A stretch of DNA of 64,000 nucleotides from Vanilla planifolia (lineage: Eukaryota > Streptophyta > Magnoliopsida > Asparagales > Orchidaceae), in the NCBI GenBank assembly GCA_023846275.1, contig CM043870.1:16228385-16292384 (forward strand), read 5' to 3'. The notes beneath the pieces are model-generated. The model worked only from the letters and a program-made list of their open reading frames with translations, ran no database searches and was not told where the DNA came from. Shown one piece after another: positions 51,701 to 64,000 of this stretch. The position numbers and the translations under genes are program-made. Every line of letters begins with the position of its first letter. The first letter of the stretch is position 1.

Positions 51701-54659
51701 AACTCTCATATGGGGTCATGGGGTTAAAAATCTCTTCTTTTTTTATAACAACAAAACCATGGCTATAAACATATATAATAATATGATATTGTAATGAAAT
51801 ATTTATGAAAATGTACGTAAAAAATAATGCTACATATGCATTGCATCAAAGTTCCTCATGTATAGTGACTTCTCCTAAATCATAACCCCCCTCAATAGTA
51901 ACATAACACATTTTGTTTCCCCTTTTTTTTGTTATCAATCAAAAAATAAGTTCATTCAAAGAGATTGATACAACTAAGGTCATATTAAACCTAGTAAAGG
52001 TGTCCAATGATAAGAGTTCAATAAAAATGTCATCTAGTTTGCACTAGATGAAACTAATACTAATGGTATAGTATTCAAATCCATTACTCTCAAATGAAAT
52101 AATATTTAATAGTAATATTTTTCGTTTGAAATTACAAGATTGGATTCTTGGTTATATTGAGAATTGGTGATGTAATGTCCACATAAGAGAGCAATAAATT
52201 AGGAAAATTACAAATTTAAACAACTCAAGTATGTTGTAATGGAAGACTATTACAATCTTAATGGCTCTAGTAAAATTTATTTTAGAATTACTTTTAAAAA
52301 AATTTTGTATGAAAATACAAATAAAGAAAGTATACAATAAATGTTTTATGTGATTTGATCCAAACTTTGATCTATATGCACCCTCAAATGAAAGACTAAG
52401 CTTGTACTAAAATGACTTCCTTTTGACACAGCCAATAAAGGCAAATGGGTAAACCATATAACAAGCTAAATAACTTACAAAATATTGAGCTAAAAGACCA
52501 TAAAATAATCAACTTAGAATAGCCAACAACACTAGGTTAGAGGACCCTATAAATTACTGGGCTCAAAAAACCCACAACAAAAGGTCAAAAGACTAATGTA
52601 AGATAAAATACAAAGTCACAACAATGAGAAAAATATTTATAATGAAAGGTTAGTTACATGGTCCTATAATTTAATCTAATTTAAATAACAAGCACATTAA
52701 TACACAATGCAAGAATGAATATGCAATTGAGTTTAATGTTCTAACTAGAAAGAATGCTATAGAAATAACTTGAAATAATATGCAAATTAACTCAAAGGCT
52801 TGGAATAAAAGAAAGCAACCTTGCACTTTCCTTCTCTTAAAAACTGTGATTTTGAAGTGTAGTTTTTCACATAGATATGCAAGTAATCATTAATATTTTC
52901 AATTAAGTTTGGATCCTTTATATATGCATTTACGTGCTCTTCGGTGATTCATAATAATCCCCAATGGCTAAATGAAATTTTTCCAAACATTAGTCAAATT
53001 AGACATTATCACAAATCTTGAACTAATTATATTATTTGATCCAAAGATCGTATAAGTATAATACAATTATATGTAGATCATCTAACACTTTATACATGTC
53101 TAGCTAGTTCATTTTAAGGTTCACAAAATATTGTACATATATGATGTATGATGAGACTATTGTATATATATATAAAGCACATAGATCTTCAAATTTAATT
53201 TTTCATCTTTTTGGTTTTCTATGAATCATACTAGATGATGAAAGAGATCATACTAGTATGACATACTTGAATGATTTTAGTCTTTGTTATCATAGTGTCT
53301 CAAATCATGATGACATCATACTTGTGTGAAGCATTTTAGCATAGTGACTACCTAAGTCTCAAATTACACCTCTTTATTAAATATGATTATACATATATGA
53401 TGAGTACCATTACATTATACAAAAATCTGTAGCTTTGTATGTCTTCGTATATCTTTCAAGAAAAAGAATCATACATATATGATATCATATTTATATGACT
53501 AGATAAAGATTTGTTCATACCTAATTCACTTAGTTTGAATACCTTATCATATCAACTATAGAATTCATCATACAAGTATAATAGGGGTATTATACTATAC
53601 AAAGATCATTACTTTTATGCCTCATTTTACACCTCTTAGGAAACAAAGATCATAATGGTGCGATAATGATATTATACATATATAAATATTAACTCAAAAC
53701 TAAATAACCAAGTTTGACTCTCTATTTTATTTCTTAATATAACTAGTTGTATTGCATAATGACTAGATTATATAAGTATGAATAGTATAGATTTTTTCAA
53801 ATCAACTCAATTCATTCAATTTTCAATTCTTACTTGATAGAGCCATACTGAGAAATATAATCTATTATCTTTGCTCTAACCTAAGGCATATTCTATATAT
53901 AAAGTAGCTTAGACGAGATGCATGGTTTAAGAAATCTTAAATGAATAAAGTATTTTAAAAACATTTAATTATTCACACTTAACTATACAAAATCCTATTG
54001 CCTCTAGTACATTGTTATATGTCTTACATTCTAAGAAAGCCAATTCTTTCAAAGACCAAGCTTTCTAATAGATTGACCTACTTGATCTTGAAATGCATGA
54101 TCTAAAATACTTAAAAAAATATTAGTAAACTAATGAAATAATTTTATTATTAATAAACTAGTGGTGTAAGAACAAAGAGTTCAATAATGTTCCTATTTTG
54201 ATGATGAAAAAAACTATTAAACAACTAAAAAATAAGTACATTAGGAATGCATATAATCTTTTTCATTTCTCACTTCTCTCACCCTTTTGTATGTATCAAA
54301 AGATAAAAGTATATTGTGAATAATTTGATATACAAATAATCTTGTTAGGTATACAAGAATACCAAGAAGTGCAAATCATTAAACCATTGTTGAAAATTTA
54401 ACAAAAAAATGACCTAGGGGTTCAAAATAAATATAATTGTTGGCAAACTAAGTAAAATAACACTTGTTGATATAAAAAAAAACTTTTGTTGAAAAGATAT
54501 AAACATGAAGGAATAGTATTAACAAAATTCTTCAATCGGTTCAATTTTACTTCTCTATGTATATACACATATAACAATTTTTATAAATCAACAATGAAAC
54601 TTGCTAAAGAATTAAAGCTAATTATCATGTTTTTAAAGGATTTCTCTTCCTTTTTAATT
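51701..54659. other. Intergenic AT-rich DNA with reiterated ATCATAC/TATGAT phrases
   Basis: There is no gene. Between about 53100 and 53700, short palindromic phrases such as ATCATACATATATGAT recur irregularly. Similar GTATGATACAT-like phrases occur in the chromovirus regions at about 24570-24650, 30430-30600 and 46330-46640, so this may be LTR-derived. The 5' end of the following minus-strand copia piece is not sharply defined. Confidence 0.45.
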
Positions 54660-56250
54660 TAAATACGAGAGGCATGCACAAAAATATTAATAATTTAAAA
54701 AATAGATTTTTGAATCTAAACAATTTTGGGTCTAGCCAATTTATAATCAATTGTATCTACACTTTTAGATACAATAATGTTTTTCTTTTCAACCCAAATA
54801 TAAGTGGTATAACTAGCATTCACATTGATTCTTATTTTATAATCCTTAAAAATATGACTTTTTTTAAAAAATAATTACTTATAATAGAAAAAGCATAAAA
54901 AAAGCATCATTCCTCTACATGTGATGAGCTATGGAACAATTTGAATGAAACTTTTTAAATTGCTTAAAAACAAGTTTGTCTTGTTCATTCATGACAATAG
55001 TTTGAAAAGTTCATCTCTAATAGATACTAAACTTGATGAACCTATATAATTGGATAGTAAACTTGATGAACCTATATAAATGGATACTAAACTTGATGAA
55101 GATTCACTTAAAGTACAACTATACATGATATAGTTTTTATTATTAAAGTGAAGTGATGTAGGATAAACTATATCAAGATAATGATTGAGCTAATCTAGTA
55201 ACTTATTTATCATTAATTTAGTTTATTATAGTTTCATATTACTATGGATTATAATAAGTCACATATATAAGATCCTCATATTATTTTTATCATTTTTATA
55301 TATTTTATTATTTTCACATATTTTATTTTATTTTATATATTTTTTATTAGGAATGATATTTTTATTTTGTTTTAAGTCTATTATCCTTGTAATCTATTTA
55401 AAATCATGTTATTAAATAAAAATGAAGATTTGGCATAATAATTTTGTTTCTAGAAATTGTGATTTTTTTATCATACATGTATGCACAATCTTATGTTGTG
55501 ATCTATGTTCTTTAAGTTGTGATCCAAAGATATTCAAATTATGATTCAAATTTATCTCCATTGTCATCATAATCATCCTTATCATTGTCATATTTTCACC
55601 TTAGATTCTATTGCAAGAGTTCCTCCTACTCTACCCTTTGTCAAATACTATGCTTTAATTATCGTAGCCTTACCATAATACATCTTAGGAATATACTTAA
55701 GCATTTTTCTGCAAGGACTTTATTAGAAAATATTTTAGTAAGAGATATAAGAGAATTTTTTTTATATTAATAAATCTTGTGAACATATCTTTTATGTTAT
55801 CATATGATTGTGCTTCAAATATTTTATAACCATGAACTAAAATGTTTTCTTTAATTTAATTACCTAACTTATTCCTTCATAGATTACCTCAATTTTTTCC
55901 TATACTTTATATGTAGTCTTGAGAGTGCACACCTAATTGAACTTATTTGGTGAAAGCTTGCAATTCAAGTTACTTAATTCCTTTGCATTTAGTTGTGCTA
56001 AACTTGTTATCCTTTAGAAAGTGTTCCATTATAGATTTCTTAACAACATGCCCATCAAATTGTTTAAGGCTAAGGCTAAAGCCTCAAAGATAACCTTCTA
56101 AAAATTTTGATGAGAAATTAATTGAATGACCTCACACAACCATTTGTAATGTGATAGAATACCATGATTATTCTCAAAAGTGCATATAAGTAGATGTGGC
56201 ATTTGTTACACTATCCTTATGTAGTAATTAAGTATGCCTCCTCTCATTAT
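54660..56250 (-). mobile_element. Copia (SIRE-like) gag fragment
   Basis: The minus strand between about 56000 and 55570 reads like a copia gag UBN2 core: '...LKTTYKV.EKIEVIYEG', then 'DMFTRFIN'-like, 'FSNKVLVEKCL', 'KATII.A' and 'IESKVK', then an acidic stretch (YDNDKDDYDD) at about 55600-55560. Further downstream, 'KIVWIQKS' (about 54740-54700) resembles the Trp-rich linker before the copia protease. All is frame-broken. It has the opposite orientation to the copia element at 57.4-60.3 kb and so is a separate insertion. Confidence 0.5.
55023..55101 (+). repeat. 30-bp tandem repeat, about 2.7 copies
   Basis: A unit starting GATACTAAACTTGATGAACC recurs at 55023, 55053 and 55083 with one or two changes per copy. 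The third copy is cut short. It lies within the decayed minus-strand copia sequence. Confidence 0.95.
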
Positions 56251-56389
56251 AAATGATAATATACTAATATGTTCATCCTTCCTTAATCCTCATTCACAAC
56301 TCTAATAATAGAGAAACATCTAATAACTCCCTTTTGACTTACTAGATATTCATACTCATCATCATCAATAAGAAGGGTATCTTCCATTA

Positions 56390-56520
56390 TTATATCTTCA
56401 GTGGCATCTCATAGCTACTTTTTTTCCTTGTACATGAAATGTGTCTTATAGTGATGCTATAAGTGCCAAAGCCAATGGCACTTAAAGCAAATAATCTCTT
56501 TAGATTTCTTAACTTCTAAA
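56390..56520 (-). mobile_element. Possible retroelement gag zinc-knuckle relic
   Basis: The minus strand reads CFKCHWLWHL with a following His-rich stretch, like a CCHC knuckle (C-x2-C-x4-H) that has lost its last Cys. It lies on the wrong side of the copia gag core to belong to the same element, so it may come from another insertion or be chance. Confidence 0.3.
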
Positions 56521-58470
56521 ATTTAAGGATTAGTAAAAGTAAGTAAAAGCCCATATCTTATAGTAAACTTGATGTAAGCTTTTTGGTTTGAAATTGTTGG
56601 GTGTTGTCAAAGACTTGTGTATGTATAACAACTATGTTAGGTGAAAGAGACCTACAAAAGATTAAGAATCCTATAGTTCTACTTCCCTTTTAATATCAAT
56701 TCAATATTATGAATTTTTTGTCAAAATACTAGACATTAAAATCTATCCTAAACATCAAATACTTAAATGTATTCAAATGTTATAACACTTTAAAGCTCAC
56801 TTAATTAATAATGTGAAATTATTTACACAATATCATATTGTCCAGGGCAATATTGAGTCTTCATCATTTTCTTTAGCTTTAATCATGTGAGTCCACTCTT
56901 ACCACTCTTTCTTACTTATCTAAGTTGTTGATCTAGAACATTTTTACATGAACTAATACTTCATTTTTAATAAGATTAACTCTCTAATAATCATTCTTGC
57001 CATACCAATAAAACAATCTATTTGGGTTATACAATATAAGATTTTGCTCAAGTCATGCACTCATCAAAAGTGGATACCCAAACCTTCACTTTATTATAGA
57101 TGACAACTTAGTCATCCTTCTTGTTATTTTTAGAGTATAGATCTATCTTTCTAACCTAGTCAACCTACATATTTACTTCAATTTTAAAATAGGCAATTAA
57201 AAGCATGCTTGCCTCATTTTCCTAATTTAAATATAGTCACATCTACTACATTTGATCATTTCTCTACATCATGTGTTTGCATATTTCTAATATTATAAGT
57301 TTATGCATTTATCCTAGCATTTTAGTTCCTCATATCACCTTAATGTTAATTAGGGGCTATGTAAGAACTAATTTTGGTGGCATGCTATTAGCCCCATGAG
57401 TGCAAGATGATTAAACTAAGGATTGATGATAATAATCTGTTCATTTGAAGACTAATGTTCCTTTAATTACATGGCCATGACACTATTAGATAGGTGGTTA
57501 TTTTAAATGTCCATAAAACGTAACAACTTGAAGATCATGATGGAGTAATTATGCAACACATTTGAAGAAAAACATCAACAATGAAAAGAAGAGAACATGG
57601 TTAAGTTGGATGGGAGATTATCCTATATCCTCATACAATTAACAGAGTATAATTGGCTCAAATTGCATTAAATGATTTTTCAAATTATCTTTACATTGTT
57701 TTCCAAATTTAAAAATGGAATTTATATATTTTTCAAACCCAAAGGATTTTCAAAGCTTTCTATGCTACCAAAGGTTCACAATTTAACTAAGTTGAATAAC
57801 ATGAAAATGAAACTAATTAACAGAAGAATCTCAAGAAGGAAAACCCATTAGACCACCTAATTAGCCATTTGATAGATTTTTATCAAACACCAAGCCCTTT
57901 CATAAGAAAGAATCATTAGTTGAAATTAAGCCCTAATTTGGATGCTCTGTTGGAAGGTCAAGAGATCATTTGAAAATCATTTGATGGTTGATCCAATGAT
58001 AATTAGATCATCTAAGATTTAGCCCCTTAAAATGGTCACATAGATTAATCAAATTAACTTCTATTAGATGACCATCAAACCTTTGATAAGCAGTTAAGGA
58101 TTAGTTTGATGAAGAACCTGATAGTGACTATTTAGTCTAATATAAATTAAAAACCAAGTTTTGTCCAAAGACTACAAATCCATCTAATGGATTGTAGAAT
58201 CATCAGCACTTAAAAATCAAGTTTTTATTGGAAGGTTATAAACTAGTGATAATGCAATCGCCATCAATAGCATATCATATTTCCTGACAAATTATCCATT
58301 GAAGGGGCTTTAACAACAAATTTAGCCAAATAGAATTCCTAAAATATCTCATGTTTACCATTGCCAATTGAATAATTAACATTAACTAATATTAAGAATT
58401 TAACAAGAGGGATTTAGGAAGCATGTAAGATTTGAGGGGTTTTAGGAGGTTCAAACAACCTTTCCATCTC

Positions 58471-58479
58471 TATAAATAG
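58471..58479 (+). promoter_or_regulatory. TATA box of the copia LTR
   Basis: TATAAATAG follows a pyrimidine-rich stretch, about 550 bp before the primer-binding site, as expected for an LTR promoter directing plus-strand transcription. It is judged by sequence and position only. Confidence 0.5.
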
Positions 58480-59024
58480 AAGATGAAAGCTATTGCACTA
58501 CATAGAGCACTTTTGGCTTTCAAACATTCAAAGAATTATTAATAAATTAAATTGCTATAATTTATTGGAATCATTTTAGTAAGTTTTTCATTTTTAATTC
58601 TTTTATGAGACAATATACTTTTTTAATTGAGGATTATGTGTACATATCACTCTTTTAGTTTTTAGAGAGTTTTAACAAATTTTCTATTGTTGCTAGGATG
58701 AGTTTAGCTAGATTTTTTGAGAATTTAGAGATCCTACTTTTTTCCTTCTATAGAGAAGAGAACATGCTTGTTTGATCTTGGTGTGGAGAAAAGATGTCAA
58801 CTCTGAGCCTTGTTTAGAGAGAAAGTGCTTAACTTTAGGCTTTGTGTGAAAGGAAGTGGAGGCTTGAGCTTTTGCCTCAGGTAAAGAAAAACTGTTGCTA
58901 CTAGCTTCTCTACCAGTAATTGTGATGAAGAGAAGAATTGGAAATTGTCCCAAACTTATTGGCATGGAGGTAGATATATGCTCAAGGAGTATGAGGAAAA
59001 CCATCTATACCAAGGAACAATAAT

Positions 59025-59037
59025 TGCTATTAGAGCT
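59025..59037 (+). other. Primer-binding site of the copia element
   Basis: TGCTATTAGAGCT differs from the plant initiator-Met site TGGTATCAGAGCT at two positions and sits five bases after a CA that could end the LTR. Confidence 0.6.
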
Positions 59038-60300
59038 AATACTATTTATTTGGTTTTACATCCTAAGAGTGATCCATGGTAAACGCAATTTTGTCTAATA
59101 CACTTTTGTTCAAAGGACAATCCATCATAAAGCCACTTTTTGTGATAAATTCTCTTTTCTTTTTGTAAAAATGTACATGATTATATTCTTACAATCAATT
59201 GATTATAAAATTTGGAACCTAATATAGTTAGTTACCCCTCCAAAAAAAATTAATAAAAGATATTTTAATTGACAAAACCTTCTATTAATGGATTCCACAA
59301 AAAATCCCACTAGTTGAATTAAATACAAAATTCATTACTTCTTTGTATTATACAAAGGTCACTTGGCTATTTGAAAATTTGTATTTTAAATTTTGTTAAA
59401 GAGTTCACGGACAAGCTTATCATCACTTATGACTAAATAAATGGTGTAAGAGAATCAAGATTTATACTTGGCATAACATTTATATTATACTAGATATATA
59501 TGTGTTTCATTCTTAACTAATAAAAATGAAACTTTTGAATCTTTTGAAGAGTCAACAAAAAGAATATAAAATGAATAAGAATTGTAATTAATAAATATGT
59601 AATGATCATGCCAATGAGTTTGAAAATGAATCACCCAATAAATATCATGAAGAATATGAAATGTAATATATTTTTTTTACCTGATATATCATGGCAAATA
59701 GTATTATTGAAAGAAAAAATAATGCATTAATTGAAATAACTTGGACTATGCTTAATGAATATGGCTGAATATTTTTGCACTAATATGGTTAATATTGCTT
59801 GCTACATTCTAAATCAAGTTTTAATTAGGTCCTTAAAAAGTTGTCTTACTAATTATGGAATAGAAGAAAACCAAATTAGATAAAGATACCTATTTCTAAT
59901 GATTACTTCAAATTACTTGATTAAACAAATGGGTGAGTTAATCTTTTTATTAAGACTTTAATTAAACAAAATGCCAATAGAATTTTTATTTGATGGACCA
60001 AGAATTAAAATGAATTAATTAAAAGGTTTGGAATAAAAAATATTGAAGGAAGTTCAACACTCATTAAGTCATTTACAACAATAGATAAAAATGAAAAACA
60101 AAAAACAATTTAAATTAAAAATATATTGTGGAATGATCAGATTATTATTATATTTAAAAGATAATAGATTTGATAAAATGTTTAGTGTATGTATACATGT
60201 AAGATTTCAATCGAATCTTAGAAAACCACATTTAAAAGCAATAAAATGAATATTTTTGAAGCAATTTCAAAACCATTTGAAAGAACTTTTAAAAGCAAAT

Positions 60301-61472
60301 TTGTCCAATAAGCTTGAACTCAAATGTATGCATTTACATTCATCTAAAAGTGATAGATCCATTTCCAATAGAAATCATACTAAAGCTCCCAAAATTGCTT
60401 TCATAATTGTTTGAACAAAGCTTTAACCATCCAAAACTACATAGCTTAAGAAACACAACTTAAAAACTTAATTTATACTTAAAATAATTATGATCATCAA
60501 AATTAATGAGTTGAATAATAAATGACAAAATAGCTTATTAGTTTTCCTCTCAAGGTGCCCAAAAGAATCCTTTCATGTTGCTTTGATTCTCATTGTATGG
60601 GCATACAAGATATTAAAATGATCATTGAGCATGGTGCCACATCAAAAAACCATCACATTTTCAAGAACAAGCAAATCTATAACTACTACTATAAATAGCA
60701 ATGGTTTCACATATGGACAACTCAAACAAGTCGCATTATGCAAACATGATCTTATATAACAATAGATGCGAGAATTGACTTGACATCCTTAATAAGTCTA
60801 TCAATTGAAGAAATATGGCTTCATGGCAAATCCTAATTATGGAGACATTTGATTTCTAAATAATCATGTGTTAGTCCCTGGAGCTTGTTAAAGACTCATG
60901 TAACCCTTTGATATATCCAATATTGATATCACCTATCAACCACACATCCCCTCTCTATCCCAAGGATTATTGGTGCTCAAGATTCATGTACCAAGGTAGA
61001 CTTCAAGATCTACAAACTTAGATGAACAAAAAAATTAAACAATCTTCACTTCTCAAAGTCTTTCCAGTGTTTATAAGTACTCACAAAAAAATTATTTTCA
61101 TTTGACTCAATTAACTTAATAATATAATAAAAAAACATCATCACAAGTATCATAAGATTAAAAGATCATATAAGTACAATTAATAAAACATTATATTAAC
61201 ATTAACATATCAATATTACTTAATATTATCAATATAATTTATTTTTTGCTCAATATTAATTGAATTTTTTTATTTTTAAATTAAGCGTGAGTAAAAATTT
61301 AATAAAACTTAGATACCAATCTTTAAATAAAAAATCATAAATTTTAAAAATATCAATTTGAAAAAAACTTGCCATTGGAACAAAGACTTGATAAATTTAA
61401 CGTTACAAGAATCAACGGGTACAAAAGCTCAGCTATAGCAACTACAGACAAAACAACAGATAACCAGCTTCC
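60301..61472. other. Intergenic DNA between the copia element and the DUF2470 gene
   Basis: There is no recognisable gene. Part of it may be copia 3' LTR. Near 61238-61243 a TTTATT (AATAAA on the minus strand) lies about 230 nt past the DUF2470 stop and could be its polyadenylation signal. Positions 61080-61350 are strongly AT-rich. Confidence 0.45.
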
Positions 61473-62232
61473 CTACCTAATCTTCTTCAAAAAACTCACC
61501 TTCTCAATCCCCGGAACATAACCCTTCTCAACTTCCCATGCAAGATGAAACATACTATTAAACGATGATTTGACACTCTTCTCATCTGTAACTTCTCTAG
61601 GAAAAGGAATTCTAGCTGTAAAAACCCCTTCCTCAGCGTACATGTAGAGGTCAAAACCTAAACGGTCCAGCCAGGCCAGTTTAGCATCGGTTACCTGCCG
61701 GTAAGATCAAATCCAACAAAATTATTAACAATGTCATAATCAAAAAAATAGGAGTGGATAATTAAAAGCTATAACTTAAAAAAAAACCCAAAAAGCACAC
61801 TACAGCAACGAAGTCTGAAACCAGTACGGAAATTAAGAAACAAGGCAAACTTCATATGATTGCTATAAGAACACTCAGTTGACAAGACAGGAATACAATC
61901 AAATTAGAGGAAAGTAAATAACGATATAGAAAGGATAACCAAAAAAAAAAAACAATCAAATTAGAGGAAAATAAAAAAAGGTCAAAATGATATAAGTCTT
62001 GTTTTTAGTAGAGATGACGATGCAACACTAAAAATCCAGACGTTGTCTTTGATTTTTTTTAAAAAAAAAAATGATTTCGTACCAGAAACTGTGCTTCAAA
62101 ATAAACACTACATAGCCGCTTAACATCTTCAGCGTGTTTAGCCTCGATTTCATATAAAATCTTTACTGCAAAATCCCTCAATGGATCAGGCTTTGCATTT
62201 ATATACTCCATGGAAGTTATCCACACCATTTC
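61473..62232 (-). CDS. DUF2470-domain protein, last two exons (FMN-binding split-barrel/PNPOx-like family)
   Basis: Exons are 62083-62232 (50 codons) and 61473-61694 (73 codons plus TAG), joined in phase 0 across a 388-bp GT-AG intron. The first gives EMVWITSMEYINAKPD, then FAVKILYEIEAKHAEDVKRL. The second gives TDAKLAWLDRLGFDLYMYAE, then 'FTARIPFPREVTDEKS' and a C-terminal 'WEVEKGYVPG'. 'KHAEDV...' about 30 residues before 'DRLGFDLY' and 'RIPFPREVTD' is the DUF2470 pattern. In plants this domain usually follows an FMN-binding split barrel, as in glutamyl-tRNA reductase-binding protein and PNPOx-like proteins; which member this is cannot be told. The acceptor at 62233-62235 shows that more exons lie upstream on the minus strand, beyond what I can recognise. 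No stop or frameshift was seen. Confidence 0.75.
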
Positions 62233-64000
62233 CTGTATAGCATGCACAAGATTGTGAGACTCCTAATAAATGAAAGTTGCTTCAAAGTTGATTGAACTCC
62301 CAAGTAAAAATTTAATCTGCATGAACGAAGTATGGTATAAACCAAGTACGTGCATAACAGTGAAATAAGAAAATAATGTGAGTTAAGGTATAAAACATCA
62401 CGACAAAATAAAATGTGCTATAAACAAATTATTCAGCCTCTTCTAACAGCTGGTTCCTCCTTTCCAACATGGTCATTAACCACTTTGAACATTGTTGATC
62501 AATAAATTTCCAAAGTTCTCAAACCACCTCGACCCAGCACACCCAGGTGAGTCCCACCCTAATCGCCAAGAAGGCCAAGTTTTGCTCCCGCCCAGATTCT
62601 GTACCCAAAACTCGTAACTAACCATGATTCTCTTTGTGAATCGATCAGGTCCCTATCCTACCCTGAGTGCTTAATATAGTCTTTCTTGCTAACTATTCAA
62701 TTGTTAACCCTTTGTATCTCTAGAGATCCAGTACATTTAATGTCCATTAAGATCTATACGATCCATTGTTAATGTGCCAACGCTCGAGCCTTTTTTGGTC
62801 AGACACTTGTTCCTCGACCTATCACATTCCTCTTTTCCATTCCCATCACCTTTACATAAACCCATTTTCATTCAAAGATGGAGCAGATTCCGGGCATTGT
62901 TTGCAAAATAACTATTGCGCTCTTTGCTTCTAACTCGTGGTTAAGGCTTTATGCTCATAGTTTAACACTTTTGCTTTATTTTTGCCTTAATGAATTGTTG
63001 TTCTAAGTAGAACCTTTCTATTGTTTGAGACAATAGCTTTTATCCCATTACGAGTTTTCTGTGGTACCAATCCACGTGCGATTCATTCTATCTACAGGTT
63101 TCTTCCATTATTTTGTAATCAATTTCTCCGGTACAGCAGTGTTCCCATATACATAAATGGGACTAACACCTGCACATATGTCAAAGACCATCTGCAACGC
63201 CAACTTCTTTTTGCTGCTCTCATAAAAATTCCAGGAAGTTTAGAAATTGAACAAAGATTCTAGGAAGTCTTGCTAAAAGAGACTCAGAATCATTCACAAT
63301 TATTGTCTTCAAGAAGGAACATCCTTCAAGTTTAGAAATTGAACACCTAAAACAAGCTGTCAAGATCCAAAGGCTCTAATGCCTCCATCCAAGGCATTTT
63401 GTGAACGCTTCCCATTTTCATTCAGGGCGTTTAAATGACAGCATATAGTTTGAGCTAATACCCGAACTAACATTGCGCCTGAGCACTTAGTAAGCAAAGA
63501 GAGCATATGTTCACATCCTCTAGTTGGGTAACCAGAAGACCCCACTAGATGTTCGAAAGGCAGAGGCATGGTGCCATTCATTGATGAGACACCAACACCA
63601 TTGCTTAGTTCCAAATTGAGCTTTTCACTAAAGCCAAGAAAGAAGACAAAACAAGATCCATCAGACATTGTAACTCGTCAAGTGATTGTGACTCTTGGTA
63701 GTGATGTTAATATTGAGTGCTAGGATCACATTTCCTGCTTGCTTAAGCATTTAATGTGTTCTTTTCTTTGTGCAACTGCTTGGCAATTGACAACATAAGC
63801 AGCTCACTACCCAAACTATAGCTGGGTGAATATGCTGGCATACCATGTAGGGGTGATTATCGACATCAATAATTAGAAGAATATTATCTTGAATAGTCTC
63901 ATGTAAGAATCAGAACTCACGACAACCCCTCACCAACAATTGCATTCCTGTTACAAAAAGATTTTAGATGAAGATTGAACATCAATATCAAGTAAAATTT
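62233..64000. other. Presumed intron of the DUF2470 gene, with repeat-like DNA
   Basis: It starts at the acceptor of the DUF2470 exon and holds no exon that I recognise. Positions 62440-62900 are distinctly richer in C and G than the surroundings. Open frames at 63021-63263 (+, 80 codons) and 63360-63668 (-, 102 codons) have balanced composition but no recognised motif. The FMN-binding domain expected upstream was not found here. Confidence 0.4.

Larger units (their letters stand above)
57380..60300 (+). mobile_element. Copia (SIRE-like) retrotransposon, internally deleted
   Basis: A probable 5' LTR with a TATA box (58471) ends near 59019, followed by a primer-binding site at 59025. Integrase core motifs follow at 59501-59895: 'TNKNETFESF', 'HANEFENES', 'IIERKNNALIEI' and 'TMLNEYG', the copia 'NGVVERKNRTL' region. 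After a gap at about 59900 comes the end of RT and RNase H: 'LIKRFGIKN', 'LLLYLKDNRFDKMFSVC' and 'RFQSNLRK' (about 59950-60245), matching copia 'SLLYLTASRPDIMFSVC'. Gag, protease and most of RT are gone. The stops are many. The 3' LTR and left end were not defined. Confidence 0.75.

Noticed and set aside
53100-53700. Apparent CRISPR-like spacing of ATCATAC phrases
   Set aside because: The phrases are degenerate, irregularly spaced and in plant nuclear DNA. There are no uniform repeats or spacers.

Overview
This window is nuclear DNA from a land plant with a large, AT-rich, retrotransposon-laden genome. The evidence is spliced genes with clear plant homology (nucleoporin GP210 and a DUF2470 protein), GT-AG introns from 64 bp to 12.7 kb, and decayed plant-type Ty3 chromoviruses, a Tat-lineage Ty3 element, SIRE-like copia elements and L1-type LINEs. 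Introns over 10 kb would fit a gymnosperm or a large-genome angiosperm. The species cannot be named from the sequence.

Layout. From 2813 to 38700 (+) lies the C-terminal half of the nuclear-pore membrane glycoprotein GP210/NUP210: 21 exons, 906 codons plus a stop, every exon junction in phase and no broken codon, so the gene looks functional. Its coding exons fall in five tight clusters separated by large introns. The 11.2-kb intron holds a Tat-lineage Ty3 remnant and a LINE remnant. The 12.7-kb intron holds an LTR retrotransposon (23899-32105) with both LTRs, a primer-binding site and a plausible target-site duplication. One short intron (7054-7151) appears to use a GC donor.

From 38701 to 61472 is about 22.8 kb of intergenic DNA made largely of decayed retroelements: a minus-strand LINE (about 41.9-45.7 kb), a plus-strand chromovirus (46.0 to about 51.7 kb), a minus-strand copia gag piece (about 54.7-56.2 kb) and a plus-strand copia element (about 57.4-60.3 kb). 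From 61473 to 62232 (-) are the last two exons of a second gene, encoding a DUF2470 domain typical of FMN-binding split-barrel proteins. It runs tail-to-tail with GP210 and its 5' part lies beyond the window.

The two genes have no evident functional link: GP210 is a pore-membrane protein, and the DUF2470 family includes plastid and redox-associated FMN-binding proteins. I found no tRNA, rRNA, CRISPR array or bacterial-type operon, and no convincing new system. The most useful observations are the GC-AG intron, the two-class intron architecture of GP210, and the domain-level deletions in the retroelements. Retroelement limits are approximate unless a terminus is described.
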